A DNA stretch of 64,000 nt. Source: Pseudoduganella armeniaca. Its GTDB lineage: Bacteria > Pseudomonadota > Gammaproteobacteria > Burkholderiales > Burkholderiaceae_D. The stretch lies in contig NZ_CP028324.1 in the NCBI RefSeq assembly GCF_003028855.1, positions 4,774,001-4,838,000 of the forward strand. The letters run 5' to 3'. The notes beneath the pieces were generated by a model. That model saw only the letters and a program-made list of their open reading frames with translations, had not been told where the DNA came from and ran no database searches. Below, piece by piece: positions 8,182 to 17,594 of this stretch (the stretch's first letter is position 1; each line of letters opens with the position of its first letter). A program made the position numbers and the translations under genes.

Positions 8182-9450
8182 ATGACCGGTTCCGTCCGCA
8201 AGGTCCTTCCCCTTTTGCTCGCAGTTGCATGCGGCGCTGCCCGCGCCGATTCCTATCCGAACGACACCGATGGCTTCCACGGCTACCTGCGGGCCGGCGC
8301 CGGCACCAGTTCCCGGCATGGCCCGCAAAGCTGCTATGCGCTCGGCGGACCGACGACCTACTACCGGCTGGGCAATGAATGCGATGCGAACGCCGAATTC
8401 GGCTATACCAGCGCATTGGCCACGGCGGCCAACGGCGTCAGCTTCGTCGGCACGATCTGGCTCAACGCCTACTCGCCCAACTCGGATTTCGGCGATGCCA
8501 ACGTGCACATATTGAAGGGCTACGTCGAAGCGAAGGGGCTGCCCTTCCTGCACGGCGGCACCGCGTGGATCGGCAAGCGCTATTACTACCGCCCGGACAT
8601 CCATATGCTCGACATGCAGTACATCAATATGAACGGCACCGGCGCCGGGCTCGACAAGATCCCGCTCGGCGCGGGCAAGCTCAGTTACGCGGTGTTCAAG
8701 GATCACGACAGCAATAGGATCGGCGCCGGCGGCGCCATCGTCGACACGCCGTCCGCGCTGCGCCAGAACCTGCTGTACCAGAACTTGCCCGTCAATGCCG
8801 GCGGCACCCTCGACGCGGCGCTAACGATCGTTACGGCCAAGGGGCGCAACGACGCCGGCGACGCCGGCCACGACGGCTGGGCAGTCGGCCTGTTCCACCG
8901 GCAGGAGATACTCGGCGGCGCCAACACGCTGGGCTTCCAGTACGGCAGCGGTCCGGGCACCGGCATCGGCCAGTGCTGCGCGCGCATGGGGGCGTCCGGC
9001 AGCACGGCGCTCGGGTCGGACGTGAAGCGGGTGCGCGTGTTCAACGATCTGGTGATACAGCCGACCCGCCAGTTCAGCCTGGGCTTCGTCGCGCTGTACC
9101 AGAAGGACAAGGCGGACGATCCGGCGCTGCGCAACACCTGGGCCACGGCGGGCGTACGCCCGGTCTACGGCGTGCTGCCGAACGTCAAGCTGCAGGCCGA
9201 GCTGGGTTATACCGCGCTCCGGCAGGACAGCACCGGCCAGACCGCGCGGCTGACCAAGGTGACGCTGGCACCGGCGATCGCGCTGGGCGAAGGCTATTTT
9301 TCGCGCCCCGAGCTGCGCCTGTTCGTCACGTACGGCAAATGGAACGGCGCCGCCACGCCGCTGGTCAATGCCGGCAATCATGGCGGACCGGTGTACGGCA
9401 ACGCCACCAGCGGCACGTCGGCCGGGGTGCAGGTCGAGGCCTGGTGGTAA
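8182..9450 (+). CDS. LamB-type sugar porin
   Basis: Outer-membrane beta-barrel channel of the maltoporin family (422 aa) for passive sugar uptake. It has a signal peptide with predicted cleavage after ARA (residue ~22). The mature N-terminus DGFHGYLRAGAG matches maltoporin strand 1. It contains alternating aromatic beta strands, the WIGKRYYYRPDIHMLD segment typical of LamB, and ends in Trp (VEAWW) as barrel proteins do. A ribosome binding site AGGAGA precedes the ATG. It sits beside a fructose-type ABC system, so fructose or a related sugar or polyol is a better guess than maltodextrin. Confidence 0.85.
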   Translation: MTGSVRKVLPLLLAVACGAARADSYPNDTDGFHGYLRAGAGTSSRHGPQSCYALGGPTTYYRLGNECDANAEFGYTSALATAANGVSFVGTIWLNAYSPNSDFGDANVHILKGYVEAKGLPFLHGGTAWIGKRYYYRPDIHMLDMQYINMNGTGAGLDKIPLGAGKLSYAVFKDHDSNRIGAGGAIVDTPSALRQNLLYQNLPVNAGGTLDAALTIVTAKGRNDAGDAGHDGWAVGLFHRQEILGGANTLGFQYGSGPGTGIGQCCARMGASGSTALGSDVKRVRVFNDLVIQPTRQFSLGFVALYQKDKADDPALRNTWATAGVRPVYGVLPNVKLQAELGYTALRQDSTGQTARLTKVTLAPAIALGEGYFSRPELRLFVTYGKWNGAATPLVNAGNHGGPVYGNATSGTSAGVQVEAWW

Positions 9451-9483
9451 GGCGACCGTGAGCGCGCCGGCGAACGACGCTGC

Positions 9484-10728
9484 TCAGGCCTCCAGCTTGA
9501 GGAACAGCTCGGGATCCGGCGCGAAATGGGCATACAGCGGCAGCAACGCGCCGCCCAACGCCCGCGCATCGGAACCGATGGTGCCGGCATGCACCGGCGG
9601 GCGCTGCACGCCTTCCCAGTTGTAGCGGTCCAGCGCGGCGGTAATCGCCGCCATCAACTGGTCGAGCAGCGCCCGGCTGCACGAGCCGTCGACGATCACC
9701 CCTTCCGGATCGAGCATGCAGCTGGCGTTGGTGACCACCATCGCGATCGCCCCGGCCGCCTGGCCGACCCAGCGCGCGCTGTGCTCGGCCCATGGGGCCT
9801 GGGTGGCACGCTCGTCGTAAGCCGCCGCCGGGTCCAGTCCTGCCGCTTGATACAGGTGTTCCAGCCCCAGCAAGGAAGCAACCGACAGCAATTGCGCCGG
9901 CGCGCCGCCCGCCGCCGCCAGGCCCACCGGCAGCGAGCCGATCGCGCCGGCATTGCCGTGCAGTCCGGCGTACAGGTTGCTGTCGATGACGAGCCCACCG
10001 CCGATGAACGTATCGACGAACAGGTACAGGAAGCTCTTGATGCTGCGTCCCCGGCCGGCCACCAGTTCGGCCACGCAGGCGGCGGCCGTGTCTTTCGCGA
10101 ACATCACGGGCAAGCCGGTGTCGGCCTCGATGCGACGGGCGATGTCGAGCCGCTGCCAGCTGCCGCCCTGCCCTGGCGCCACGCCCATCAATTCCTGCCA
10201 GCTGTCCAGCGACAGCGGCGCCGCGACGCCGATGCCGAGGATGCGGCTGCGCAGTGGCGGCGCCAGCGTCGCCTGGATCGCGCGCACCTGTTCCGCGATC
10301 GCCAGGAACACCGTCTCCGGCTCGGGGAACGAATAGGTTTGCGAATAACGCATGCGCACCGTGTTGGCGAAATCGAGCAGCAGCACGTCGAGGCTGCGGC
10401 GGCCGATCTTGACGCCGATCGAGAAGGCGCCATCGGGGCGCAAGGCGATCGGCACCGACGGCTGGCCGATCTTGCCGCGCAGCGGTTCGAGCTTCATGAC
10501 CAGGCCATCGTCATGCAGGCGCGCGATGATCAACGCCACCGTCTGCGTGCTCAGCGTGGTCAGCCGCGCCAGGTCGGCTTTCGGCAGGCTGCCATGCAGG
10601 CGGATCGCCTGCAGCACGACGCGCTCGTTGAACTGGCGCATGCCGGTCTGGTTCGATCCGCGCGGGCGTAGATTGTCGGCGCCGCTCGCCTCCTGAGGGA
10701 GTGCGGCGGGACGAGGATATTCCTGCAT
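9484..10728 (-). CDS. ROK-family transcriptional regulator (upstream copy)
   Basis: Sugar-responsive repressor (414 aa). A winged HTH occupies residues ~25-85 (NERVVLQAIRLHGSLPKADLARLT...STQTVALIIARL), followed by an actin-like ROK domain with GIGVAAPLSL and a sugar-binding block. The canonical zinc motif of ROK proteins (GHxxxxxxGxxCxCGxxGC) is absent: the corresponding region reads GNAGAIGSLPVG. The start at 10726-10728 follows an AGGAG site. It is divergent from frcB and resembles the ROK gene at 14319 throughout, so the two are paralogues. It is the likely repressor of porin and frc genes. Confidence 0.88.
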   Translation of the reverse strand: MQEYPRPAALPQEASGADNLRPRGSNQTGMRQFNERVVLQAIRLHGSLPKADLARLTTLSTQTVALIIARLHDDGLVMKLEPLRGKIGQPSVPIALRPDGAFSIGVKIGRRSLDVLLLDFANTVRMRYSQTYSFPEPETVFLAIAEQVRAIQATLAPPLRSRILGIGVAAPLSLDSWQELMGVAPGQGGSWQRLDIARRIEADTGLPVMFAKDTAAACVAELVAGRGRSIKSFLYLFVDTFIGGGLVIDSNLYAGLHGNAGAIGSLPVGLAAAGGAPAQLLSVASLLGLEHLYQAAGLDPAAAYDERATQAPWAEHSARWVGQAAGAIAMVVTNASCMLDPEGVIVDGSCSRALLDQLMAAITAALDRYNWEGVQRPPVHAGTIGSDARALGGALLPLYAHFAPDPELFLKLEA

Positions 10729-10904
10729 GTGTACAGCTCCTGCGTGGGCGCAATTAGGGGTGGTCTGGCAAGACGCGAGTCTGCACGATCGGCTCCGGGT
10801 TGGCAATGTCGCGCCAGTGCCGGCCGTTGAGCGCGTGCGCGTTGGTACTGCCGAGCTTGTTGTTGTTGCAACGCCACGCAGCAGCCGCGAACAGTCCGGC
10901 GACT

Positions 10905-10925
10905 AAATAAGAGAACTTGATTTAT
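10905..10925. promoter_or_regulatory. Candidate ROK operator between the ROK gene and frcB
   Basis: Second copy of TAAATAA, 8 nt, GATTTA, here extended into TTATTAAT. It lies in the divergent promoter region and could control both the ROK gene and the frc operon. The match with the porin site at 8093-8113 is what supports it. Confidence 0.5.
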
Positions 10926-11016
10926 TAATTATACCGGCATATATTTTGGTCAGCGCTTCCGCGCACACTGTCCGGCTCGCTCCGGACCGTCCCTACAAAA
11001 GCAACAGGAGACCCGC

Positions 11017-12012
11017 ATGACCGCTAAGCACAGTCTCGCCTTGGCCCTGATCGCCGCCGTCAGCGGCGCCGCCAGCGCCGCCGATGAACCCGTCGTTGGC
11101 CTGATCACCAAGACCGAAATCAATCCCTTCTTCGTCAAGATGAAGGAAGGCGCGCAGCGCGCCGCCAAGCTGCAGGGTGCCAGGCTGCTGACCGGCGCCG
11201 GCAAGTCCGACGGCGACAATGCCGGCCAGATCGCCGCGATCGAGAACATGATCGCGGCCGGTGCCAAGGCGATCCTGATCACCCCGAGCGATTCGAAAGC
11301 GATCGTGCCCGCGCTGAAGAAGGCGCGCGACCAGGGCGTGATGGTGATCGCGCTCGACAGCCCGACCGAGCCGGTCAACGCCACCGATGCGCTGTTTGCC
11401 ACCGATAACTTCAAGGCCGGGCTGCTGATCGGTCAATACGCCAAGGCGGCCCTGGCGGGCAAGCCGGCGAAGATCGCCACCATCGACCTGTTCCCCGGCC
11501 ACCCGGTCGGCATCGCCCGGCATAACGGCTTCCTGGCGGGGTACGGCGTGGCCGGCATCGGCGCAAAGACGCCCGAGCTGGCGAAAAGCCCCGAGCTCGT
11601 CTGCATGGCCGACAGCTTTGGCGACCAGGGCAAGGGGCAGACCGCGATGGAAAACTGCCTGCAGAAAAATCCCGATATCAGCCTCGTCTACGCCATCAAC
11701 GAGCCGGCCGCGGCCGGCGTGTACAAGGCGCTCAAGGCGGCCGGCAAGGAAAAGGACGTGCTGATCGTGTCCGTCGACGGCGGCTGCGCCGGCGTGCGCG
11801 ATGTCAAGGCCGGCGTGATCGCCGCCACCGCGCAACAGTACCCGCTGAAGATGGCCGGGCTGGCAGTCGAGGCCGGCGTCACCTATGCGCGAACCGGCAA
11901 GAAGGCCAGCGGTTATGTCGATACCGGCGTGACCTTGATCACCGACCGCAAGCTGGCCGGCGTGGAGAGCCGCGACACCGCCTTCGGCCTCGGCGCCTGC
12001 TGGGGCAAGTAA
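11017..12012 (+). CDS. frcB: Sugar ABC transporter substrate-binding protein, FrcB-like
   Basis: Periplasmic sugar-binding protein (331 aa) of the type I fold (ribose/fructose class). The signal peptide ends near ASAAD (residue ~22). The mature part starts PVVGLITKTEINPFFVKMKEG, the usual ligand-contact strand of this class, with DLFPGHPVGIARHNGFL and DGGCAGVRDV further on. It heads an operon with a permease and a single-NBD ATPase. The arrangement and sequence resemble the frcRBCAK fructose system known from Sinorhizobium. The substrate is inferred. Confidence 0.88.
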   Translation: MTAKHSLALALIAAVSGAASAADEPVVGLITKTEINPFFVKMKEGAQRAAKLQGARLLTGAGKSDGDNAGQIAAIENMIAAGAKAILITPSDSKAIVPALKKARDQGVMVIALDSPTEPVNATDALFATDNFKAGLLIGQYAKAALAGKPAKIATIDLFPGHPVGIARHNGFLAGYGVAGIGAKTPELAKSPELVCMADSFGDQGKGQTAMENCLQKNPDISLVYAINEPAAAGVYKALKAAGKEKDVLIVSVDGGCAGVRDVKAGVIAATAQQYPLKMAGLAVEAGVTYARTGKKASGYVDTGVTLITDRKLAGVESRDTAFGLGACWGK

Positions 12013-12059
12013 CCGTGGCGCGGCGCGCCGCCCTCTTCCGATCTCGCTAAAGGAATCCC

Positions 12060-13088
12060 ATGAATGCCCAACCGAAACCAGCGCTTGCGCCCGCAGCGCC
12101 GGCATCTGCCCCGGCCGCCCAGCCGGCCCGTCAGGCACGCCTGAAGGACATACTGCCGCCCGCCGCCGTGCTCGGCCCGGCGATCGCCCTGCTGGCCGCG
12201 GTCATCTTCTTCGCGACCCAGTCCGAGCGCTTCCTCACCGGACAGAATTTTTCGCTGATCCTGCAACAGGTGATGGTGGTCGGCGTGATCGCCATCGGCC
12301 AGACCCTGATCATCCTGACGGCCGGCATCGACCTGTCCTGCGGCATGGCAATGGCGCTCGGCTCGGTCGTGCTGACCAAGTTCGCGGTCGACCACGGCAT
12401 GCACCCGTATGCCGCGGTGGCGTGCGGCATGGCCGTGTGCGTGCTGATCGGCTATGTCAACGGCGCGCTGGTAACGGCGATCAGATTACCGCCGTTCATC
12501 GTCACGCTCGGGACGATGAATATCGCCTTCGCCATCACGCAGATCTATTCGCAGGCGCAGACCGTCACGGGTCTGCCGGAAGCGATGACGTTCTTCGGCA
12601 ATACGTTCCATGTCGGCCAGACCAGCATTACCTACGGCACGGTGCTGATGCTGGGCCTTTATCTGCTGACCTGGCTGTTCCTGCGCGAGACCGCGCCGGG
12701 GCGCCACGTGTACGCGGTCGGCAACAACCCCGAGGCGGCGCGCCTGACCGGTATCGCGACCTCGCGCGTGCTGATCGGCGTCTATATGGTGGCCGGCCTG
12801 TTCTACGGCATCGCCGCGCTGCTGTCGGTGGCCCGCATGGGCGTCGGCGATCCACAGGGCGGCCAGACCGACAACCTCGACAGCATCACCGCCGTGGTCC
12901 TGGGCGGCACCAGCCTGTTCGGCGGGCGTGGCTCGGTTGCCGGCACGCTGATCGGCGTGCTGATCGTCGGTGTGTTCCGCAACGGGCTGACCTTGATGGG
13001 CGTGCCCTCCGTCTACCAGATCCTGGTCACCGGCATCCTCGTCATCCTGGCCGTCGCCACCGATCAACTGACGCACAAGAAGGGGTAA
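12060..13088 (+). CDS. frcC: Sugar ABC transporter permease, FrcC-like
   Basis: Inner-membrane permease (342 aa) of the RbsC/FrcC class with about ten hydrophobic helices after a 35-residue proline/alanine-rich N-terminus. Typical blocks are QTLIILTAGIDLSCG, NNPEAARLTGI and AVVLGGTSLFGGRGSV. The ribosome binding site AAAGGAA is 5 nt from the ATG. It lies 47 nt after frcB and 3 nt before frcA, so one transcript is likely. Confidence 0.92.
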   Translation: MNAQPKPALAPAAPASAPAAQPARQARLKDILPPAAVLGPAIALLAAVIFFATQSERFLTGQNFSLILQQVMVVGVIAIGQTLIILTAGIDLSCGMAMALGSVVLTKFAVDHGMHPYAAVACGMAVCVLIGYVNGALVTAIRLPPFIVTLGTMNIAFAITQIYSQAQTVTGLPEAMTFFGNTFHVGQTSITYGTVLMLGLYLLTWLFLRETAPGRHVYAVGNNPEAARLTGIATSRVLIGVYMVAGLFYGIAALLSVARMGVGDPQGGQTDNLDSITAVVLGGTSLFGGRGSVAGTLIGVLIVGVFRNGLTLMGVPSVYQILVTGILVILAVATDQLTHKKG

Positions 13089-13091
13089 ATC

Positions 13092-13874
13092 ATGACCACC
13101 CATGTACTGGAAGCGCGCGGCCTCGTCAAACGCTACGGCGGCGTGACTGCGCTGGACGGCACCGATTTCGATCTGCGCGCCGGCGAGATCCTGGCCGTCA
13201 TCGGCGACAACGGCGCCGGCAAGTCCTCGTTGATCAAGGCGCTGTCCGGCGCGATCGTGCCGGACGAAGGCCACCTGCGCCTGGACGGCGAACTGGTGCA
13301 CTTCAAGTCGCCGATCGACGCACGCCGCCATGGCATCGAAACCGTGTACCAAGACCTGGCGGTCGCACCGGCCATGACGATCGCGGAAAACCTGTTCCTG
13401 GGCCGCGAGATCCTGCGCCCCGGCCTGCTGGGCAAATGGCTGCGCCTGATCGACAAGAAGCGCATGCTGGCCGAGGCGGTCGGCCATATGCAGGACCTGA
13501 AGATCGGCATCCGCTCGATGCAGCAGGCGGTCGGCACGCTGTCCGGCGGCCAGCGCCAGGGCGTGGCGGTGGCGCGCAGCACGGCGTTCGCGAAACACGT
13601 GGTGATCCTGGACGAACCGACCGCCGCGCTGGGCGTCAAGGAAGGCAATATGGTGCTGGAACTGATCCGGCGCGTGCGCGACCGCGGCCTGCCCGTGATC
13701 CTGATCAGCCACAACATGCCGCACGTGTTCGAGATCGCCGACCGGATTCATATCCAGCGCCTGGGCAAGCGCGTGGCCGTCGTCAACCCCAAGCACATCA
13801 GCATGTCCGACACCGTTGCCGTGATGACCGGCGCCAAGGACCCGCGCGACCTGCCGGAGCTGGCCCATGCTTAA
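13092..13874 (+). CDS. frcA: Sugar ABC transporter ATP-binding protein, FrcA-like
   Basis: Single nucleotide-binding-domain ATPase (260 aa), unlike the double-domain RbsA/XylG proteins; this is the FrcA arrangement. Walker A GDNGAGKSS is near residue 38, the signature LSGGQRQGVAVAR in the middle, Walker B VVILDEPTAALG, and the H-loop ISHNMPHVFEIADR. The C-terminus RLGKRVAVVNPKHISMSDTVAVMTG is close to FrcA as I remember it. The last 8 nt overlap the start of the next gene. Confidence 0.92.
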   Translation: MTTHVLEARGLVKRYGGVTALDGTDFDLRAGEILAVIGDNGAGKSSLIKALSGAIVPDEGHLRLDGELVHFKSPIDARRHGIETVYQDLAVAPAMTIAENLFLGREILRPGLLGKWLRLIDKKRMLAEAVGHMQDLKIGIRSMQQAVGTLSGGQRQGVAVARSTAFAKHVVILDEPTAALGVKEGNMVLELIRRVRDRGLPVILISHNMPHVFEIADRIHIQRLGKRVAVVNPKHISMSDTVAVMTGAKDPRDLPELAHA

Positions 13875-14322
13875 AGGCGTCGATCCCCTGCTCAGCCCCA
13901 GACTGCTGAAGGTGCTGGCCGAAATGGGCCATGGCGATGCGGTCGCCGTCGTCGACGCCAACTTCACCGCGATGACGCTGGCGGGCGGCAAGCACGTGGT
14001 GCGCCTGCCCGGCGTCGGCCTGGAGCGCGCCTGCGCCGCCGTGCTGTCGGTACTGCCGCTCGACCTGCCTGGCCAGCCAGTCGCGTTCATGGCCGTCGGC
14101 GACCAGCCGGCCGATTACCGCTCGGGACTGCAACGCGAAGTGATCGCGCTGTGCCATGCAGCCGGTTCGGCCACGGCGGCCCAGTGCCAGGCGGTCGAGC
14201 GCTTTGCCTTTTACGAACAGGTAAAACAGGCGTATGCGATCGTCCAGACCGGGGAATTGCAGCCCTACGCCAATTTCCTGTTCCGCAAGGGCGTGCTGAC
14301 AGGGCCGGCGGACGATCGATGA
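13867..14322 (+). CDS. RbsD/FucU-family sugar mutarotase
   Basis: Small protein (151 aa) of the RbsD/FucU fold, which interconverts sugar anomers or ring forms. The diagnostic N-terminus is LLSPRLLKVLAEMGHGDAVAVVDANF, with the catalytic His in GHGD and the DANF block; the C-terminal YANFLFRKGV is also typical. It is inside the transporter operon, overlapping frcA by 8 nt and the next ROK gene by 4 nt (ATGA). Its role here would be to supply the anomer used by the kinase. The length fits FucU better than RbsD. Confidence 0.9.
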   Translation: MLKGVDPLLSPRLLKVLAEMGHGDAVAVVDANFTAMTLAGGKHVVRLPGVGLERACAAVLSVLPLDLPGQPVAFMAVGDQPADYRSGLQREVIALCHAAGSATAAQCQAVERFAFYEQVKQAYAIVQTGELQPYANFLFRKGVLTGPADDR

Positions 14323-15536
14323 CACCGGACGGCGCCTGGCTGCGCCCGCGCGGCTCCAGCCAGAGCGGCATGAGCCATTTCAACGAGCGCGTGCTGCTGC
14401 AGGCGATTCGCCTGAACGGTGGCCTGCCGCAGGCCGACCTGGCGCGCCTGACCCGGCTCAGCACGCAGGCCGTGGCGCTGATCGTGCGCCGCCTCGCCGC
14501 CCAGGGCCTGGTCGTCCGCAGCGCGCCGCGGCGCGGCAAGGTCGGCCAGCCATCCGTGCCGATCATGCTCGACCCGGACGGCGCCTATTTTATCGGTGTC
14601 CAGGTCGGACGCCGCGGCGTCGAGCTGTTGCTGGTCGATTTTGCCGGCCACATACGGGCCCGCGATGCGCTGGCCTACCGCCATCCCGACCCGGACCTGC
14701 TGTTCGGGCAGATCGACGCGGGCCTGCAGGCGTTGCGGCGGCAGCTGGGGCCGCGGCAGGCGGCCCGCCTGCGCGGTATCGGCGTCGCCGCGCCGCTGAG
14801 CCTGGGAGGCTGGCAGACCCTGCTGGGCGGCGACGCGCAACAGGCCGCCCGCTGGGACCGCATCGACCTGCGCGCCGGGGTACAGGCCTGCAGCGATGTG
14901 CCGGTGGTGTTCGCCAAGGACACGGTGGCCGCCTGCGTGGCCGAGCTGGTGGCGGGGCACGGCCGCAGCCTGCGCAGCTTCGTGTACATCTTCGTCGGCA
15001 CCTTCATCGGCGGCGCCCTGGTGCTCGACAGCAGCGTGCACGCAGGCCTGAAGGGCAATGCGGGCGCGCTGGGGTCGCTGCCGCTGGCGTGCGGCGACGA
15101 AGACGGGGCGCCGGCGCAACTGCTCAGCACAGCATCGCTGTTCGCGCTGGAGCGACGCTACCTGCATGCAGGGCTGGACCAGCGCGCTGCCCATGACGCC
15201 CGCGCCTTGCAGCGGCCCTGGCTGGCACATACGGAAGCCTGGCTCGAAGGTGCCGCCCGCGCCATCGCGCTGGCGGCATGCAATGCGACCTGCCTGGTCG
15301 ACGTCGGCCACGTCGTGCTCGACAGTTCTGCCCATCCGGCGCTGCTGGCGCGCCTGCTCGAACGCAGCACGCAGGCGCTGTCGTACTACCGCTGGGAAGG
15401 CGTGCGCCGCCCCAGCCTGCAGGGCGGCGTGATCGGCGCCGACGCGCGGGCCGTGGGCGCGGCGCTGCTGCCGCTGCACGCCAATTTCGCCCCCGACCGC
15501 GACCTGTTCTTGAAGATTCTAAGCGCGGCCGCGTAG
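14319..15536 (+). CDS. ROK-family transcriptional regulator (operon copy)
   Basis: Second ROK regulator (405 aa), closely similar over its whole length to the one at 9484. It shares RPRGSSQSGMSHFNERVLLQ-like N-terminus (compare RPRGSNQTGMRQFNERV), the winged HTH, the GIGVAAPLSL block and the C-terminal DARAVGAALLPL. As in its paralogue the usual ROK zinc cysteines are missing. It begins with an ATGA overlap to the mutarotase gene, so it is co-transcribed with the uptake genes and probably autoregulated. Confidence 0.9.
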   Translation: MTPDGAWLRPRGSSQSGMSHFNERVLLQAIRLNGGLPQADLARLTRLSTQAVALIVRRLAAQGLVVRSAPRRGKVGQPSVPIMLDPDGAYFIGVQVGRRGVELLLVDFAGHIRARDALAYRHPDPDLLFGQIDAGLQALRRQLGPRQAARLRGIGVAAPLSLGGWQTLLGGDAQQAARWDRIDLRAGVQACSDVPVVFAKDTVAACVAELVAGHGRSLRSFVYIFVGTFIGGALVLDSSVHAGLKGNAGALGSLPLACGDEDGAPAQLLSTASLFALERRYLHAGLDQRAAHDARALQRPWLAHTEAWLEGAARAIALAACNATCLVDVGHVVLDSSAHPALLARLLERSTQALSYYRWEGVRRPSLQGGVIGADARAVGAALLPLHANFAPDRDLFLKILSAAA

Positions 15537-15602
15537 CCGCTTTTCACGGTGATTGATGGACAACCGGCCGCCGCGGTGGCGGCCGATATCAGGAGACTCG
15601 AC

Positions 15603-16568
15603 ATGGTAGTGACATTCGGCGAAGCATTGGTCGACATGATAGAAATGCCGGACGGCCGCTTTGCCGCGGCGCTGGGCGGCGCGGTCTGCAACTTCGCGAT
15701 TGCCGCGGCGCGGCAGGGGCTGGACGTGACGTACCTGAACCCGCTGTCGCGCGACAGCTTCGGCCAGCGTTTCGCCGGCCTGCTGGAGCACGAGCGCGTG
15801 CACCTGCCCGGCGCCGTGCGCAGCGCCAGCCCCACGTCGCTGGCGATCGTCACGCTCGACGCCGGCGGCTCGCCCAGCTATGTGTTCCACCGCGAGCGCG
15901 TGGCCGACCGCGACATCACGCCGGCGCAAGCCCGTGCGGCGCTGCCGTCCGGCATGCGGCTGTTCCATACCGGCGGGCTGGCGCTGGTGCCGGACGATAT
16001 CGATGCGACGCTGGAGATCATCCAGGCCGCGGCGGCCACCGGCGCACTGGTCTCGGTCGATGCCAACCTGCGCCCGCTGGTCTGTGCCGACCTGCCGGGC
16101 TACGCCGCCGGTGTGCGCCGCGCCCTGGCGCATGCCCACCTGATCAAGGTCAGCGAGGAAGACCTGCACCACCTCGGCTACGACGGCGTCGCGCCGCTGG
16201 CGGCCGCGCGCACGCTGCTCGACACGGTGGATGCGACACTGGTCGCCCTGACGCTGGGCGCGCAGGGCGCGGTGCTGCTGTCGCGCCGCGTTTGCGTCAC
16301 GCTCGCCGCCCCCGCGGGCATCGACGTGATCGACACCGTCGGTTGCGGCGACACCTTCCTGGCCGGGCTGGTCGCCAGCCTGGCCGTGGGTGGCAACCTG
16401 TCGGTGGCCGCGCTCGCGGACGCCAACGCCGCCGTACTGGGGCGAGCGCTGCGCCACGCCGTGGCCGCGGCCAGCCTGAATGCGATGCGCGTGGGATGCC
16501 AGCCGCCGGACGCGGCCGACGTCGCGCTCTACCTGCAATCGGGTGCGGTGGCGCAGCCGTCGGCATAG
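15603..16568 (+). CDS. PfkB-family carbohydrate kinase (fructokinase-like)
   Basis: Sugar kinase of 321 aa. The N-terminus VVTFGEALVDMIEMPDGR and the ALGGAVCNFAIAAARQG block are those of bacterial fructokinases. The catalytic signature DTVGCGDTFLAGL carries the anion-hole GCGD and catalytic Asp; in most relatives this is DTxGAGD. The start ATG at 15603 has an AGGAG site; an in-frame ATG at 15549 is less likely. As last gene of the cluster it would phosphorylate the imported sugar, in the position of frcK in Sinorhizobium. Confidence 0.9.
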   Translation: MVVTFGEALVDMIEMPDGRFAAALGGAVCNFAIAAARQGLDVTYLNPLSRDSFGQRFAGLLEHERVHLPGAVRSASPTSLAIVTLDAGGSPSYVFHRERVADRDITPAQARAALPSGMRLFHTGGLALVPDDIDATLEIIQAAAATGALVSVDANLRPLVCADLPGYAAGVRRALAHAHLIKVSEEDLHHLGYDGVAPLAAARTLLDTVDATLVALTLGAQGAVLLSRRVCVTLAAPAGIDVIDTVGCGDTFLAGLVASLAVGGNLSVAALADANAAVLGRALRHAVAAASLNAMRVGCQPPDAADVALYLQSGAVAQPSA

Positions 16569-16665
16569 ACTGTGGGTGTCTGCCCTGCCAGGCGCGTCGG
16601 CCCTGGCCGGCGCGATTGAGATATCATAGAAAGGAAAACTTCCACCCCGTTTATCAGAATCTCGA

Positions 16666-17565
16666 ATGAATCCCACCTTGCGCCAGATGCGCGCCCTGGT
16701 CGCCGTTGCCCGCACCGGCAGCTTCACGCAGGCGGCGGCGCTGCTGCACCTGACGCAATCGGCCCTGTCCGGCCAGATCAAGGAGCTGGAGGCGCTGCTG
16801 GGCGTGAAGGTGGTCGAGCGCAGCACACGGCGCGTCGAGCTGTCCGACGTCGGCCGTGAGCTGGTGCCGCTGTTCGACAAGATGCTGCAGGACCTGGATG
16901 GCGCGCTGGCCGACATCGCCAGCCGCAAGGCGTTGCGCCGCGGCGTGGTGCGCGTGGCGGCGCCGCAGATGATGGCCTGCACCTTGCTGCCGCAGGCGAT
17001 CGCGGCCTACCGCACGCAGTATCCGGACATCCAGGTCCTGCTGGTCGACTGCCCCGTCGACAACGTGGCGCAACGCGTGTTCAGCGGCGAGGTGGACATC
17101 GGCGTGGGCCCGGAGCGCGACGCGCTGCCCGACGTCGAGGCACAGCTGCTGTTCGAGATGCCGTTCGTCGCCGTCTGCCCGCCCGGCCACCCGCTGGCGG
17201 CGCAGGACACGGTGCGCTGGGCCGACCTGGGCCGCCACCCCTTCATCGCCCTGCAGGGGCAGTTCACCGAGCGCCTGCTGCGCGACATGAAGCGGGGCAG
17301 CGTGGCCGACCCGCTGCACCCCTACAGCGAAGTGACGTTCATGACGACGGCGCTGGCGCTGGTCGCGGCCGGCCAGGGTGTGACGGCCTGCCTGCCGTAT
17401 GCCGCGCCGATGGTGCGCCTGCATGGGCTGGAGATGCGGCCGCTGATCGAGCCGGAATTGACGCGCAAATTCCATATCCATACCAAGACCACGCGCTCGC
17501 CCTCGCCGGCCGCGGCCAGCTTCGCCGCGTTCCTGGCGCAGTTCGTGCGGCGTCCGGCCCTATAA
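16666..17565 (+). CDS. LysR-family transcriptional regulator
   Basis: 299-aa LysR regulator. N-terminal winged HTH (residues ~4-62, RQMRALVAVARTGSFTQAAALLHLTQSALSGQIKELE), then an effector-binding domain with VRVAAPQMMACTLLP and GIGVGPERDAL. It stands alone between the sugar cluster and the ChaC-type gene and reads in the same direction as both. The target and ligand cannot be told from sequence. Confidence 0.93.
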   Translation: MNPTLRQMRALVAVARTGSFTQAAALLHLTQSALSGQIKELEALLGVKVVERSTRRVELSDVGRELVPLFDKMLQDLDGALADIASRKALRRGVVRVAAPQMMACTLLPQAIAAYRTQYPDIQVLLVDCPVDNVAQRVFSGEVDIGVGPERDALPDVEAQLLFEMPFVAVCPPGHPLAAQDTVRWADLGRHPFIALQGQFTERLLRDMKRGSVADPLHPYSEVTFMTTALALVAAGQGVTACLPYAAPMVRLHGLEMRPLIEPELTRKFHIHTKTTRSPSPAAASFAAFLAQFVRRPAL

Positions 17566-17594
17566 TCGGCGTTCCGTCACTCTCCCGTTCGCCC

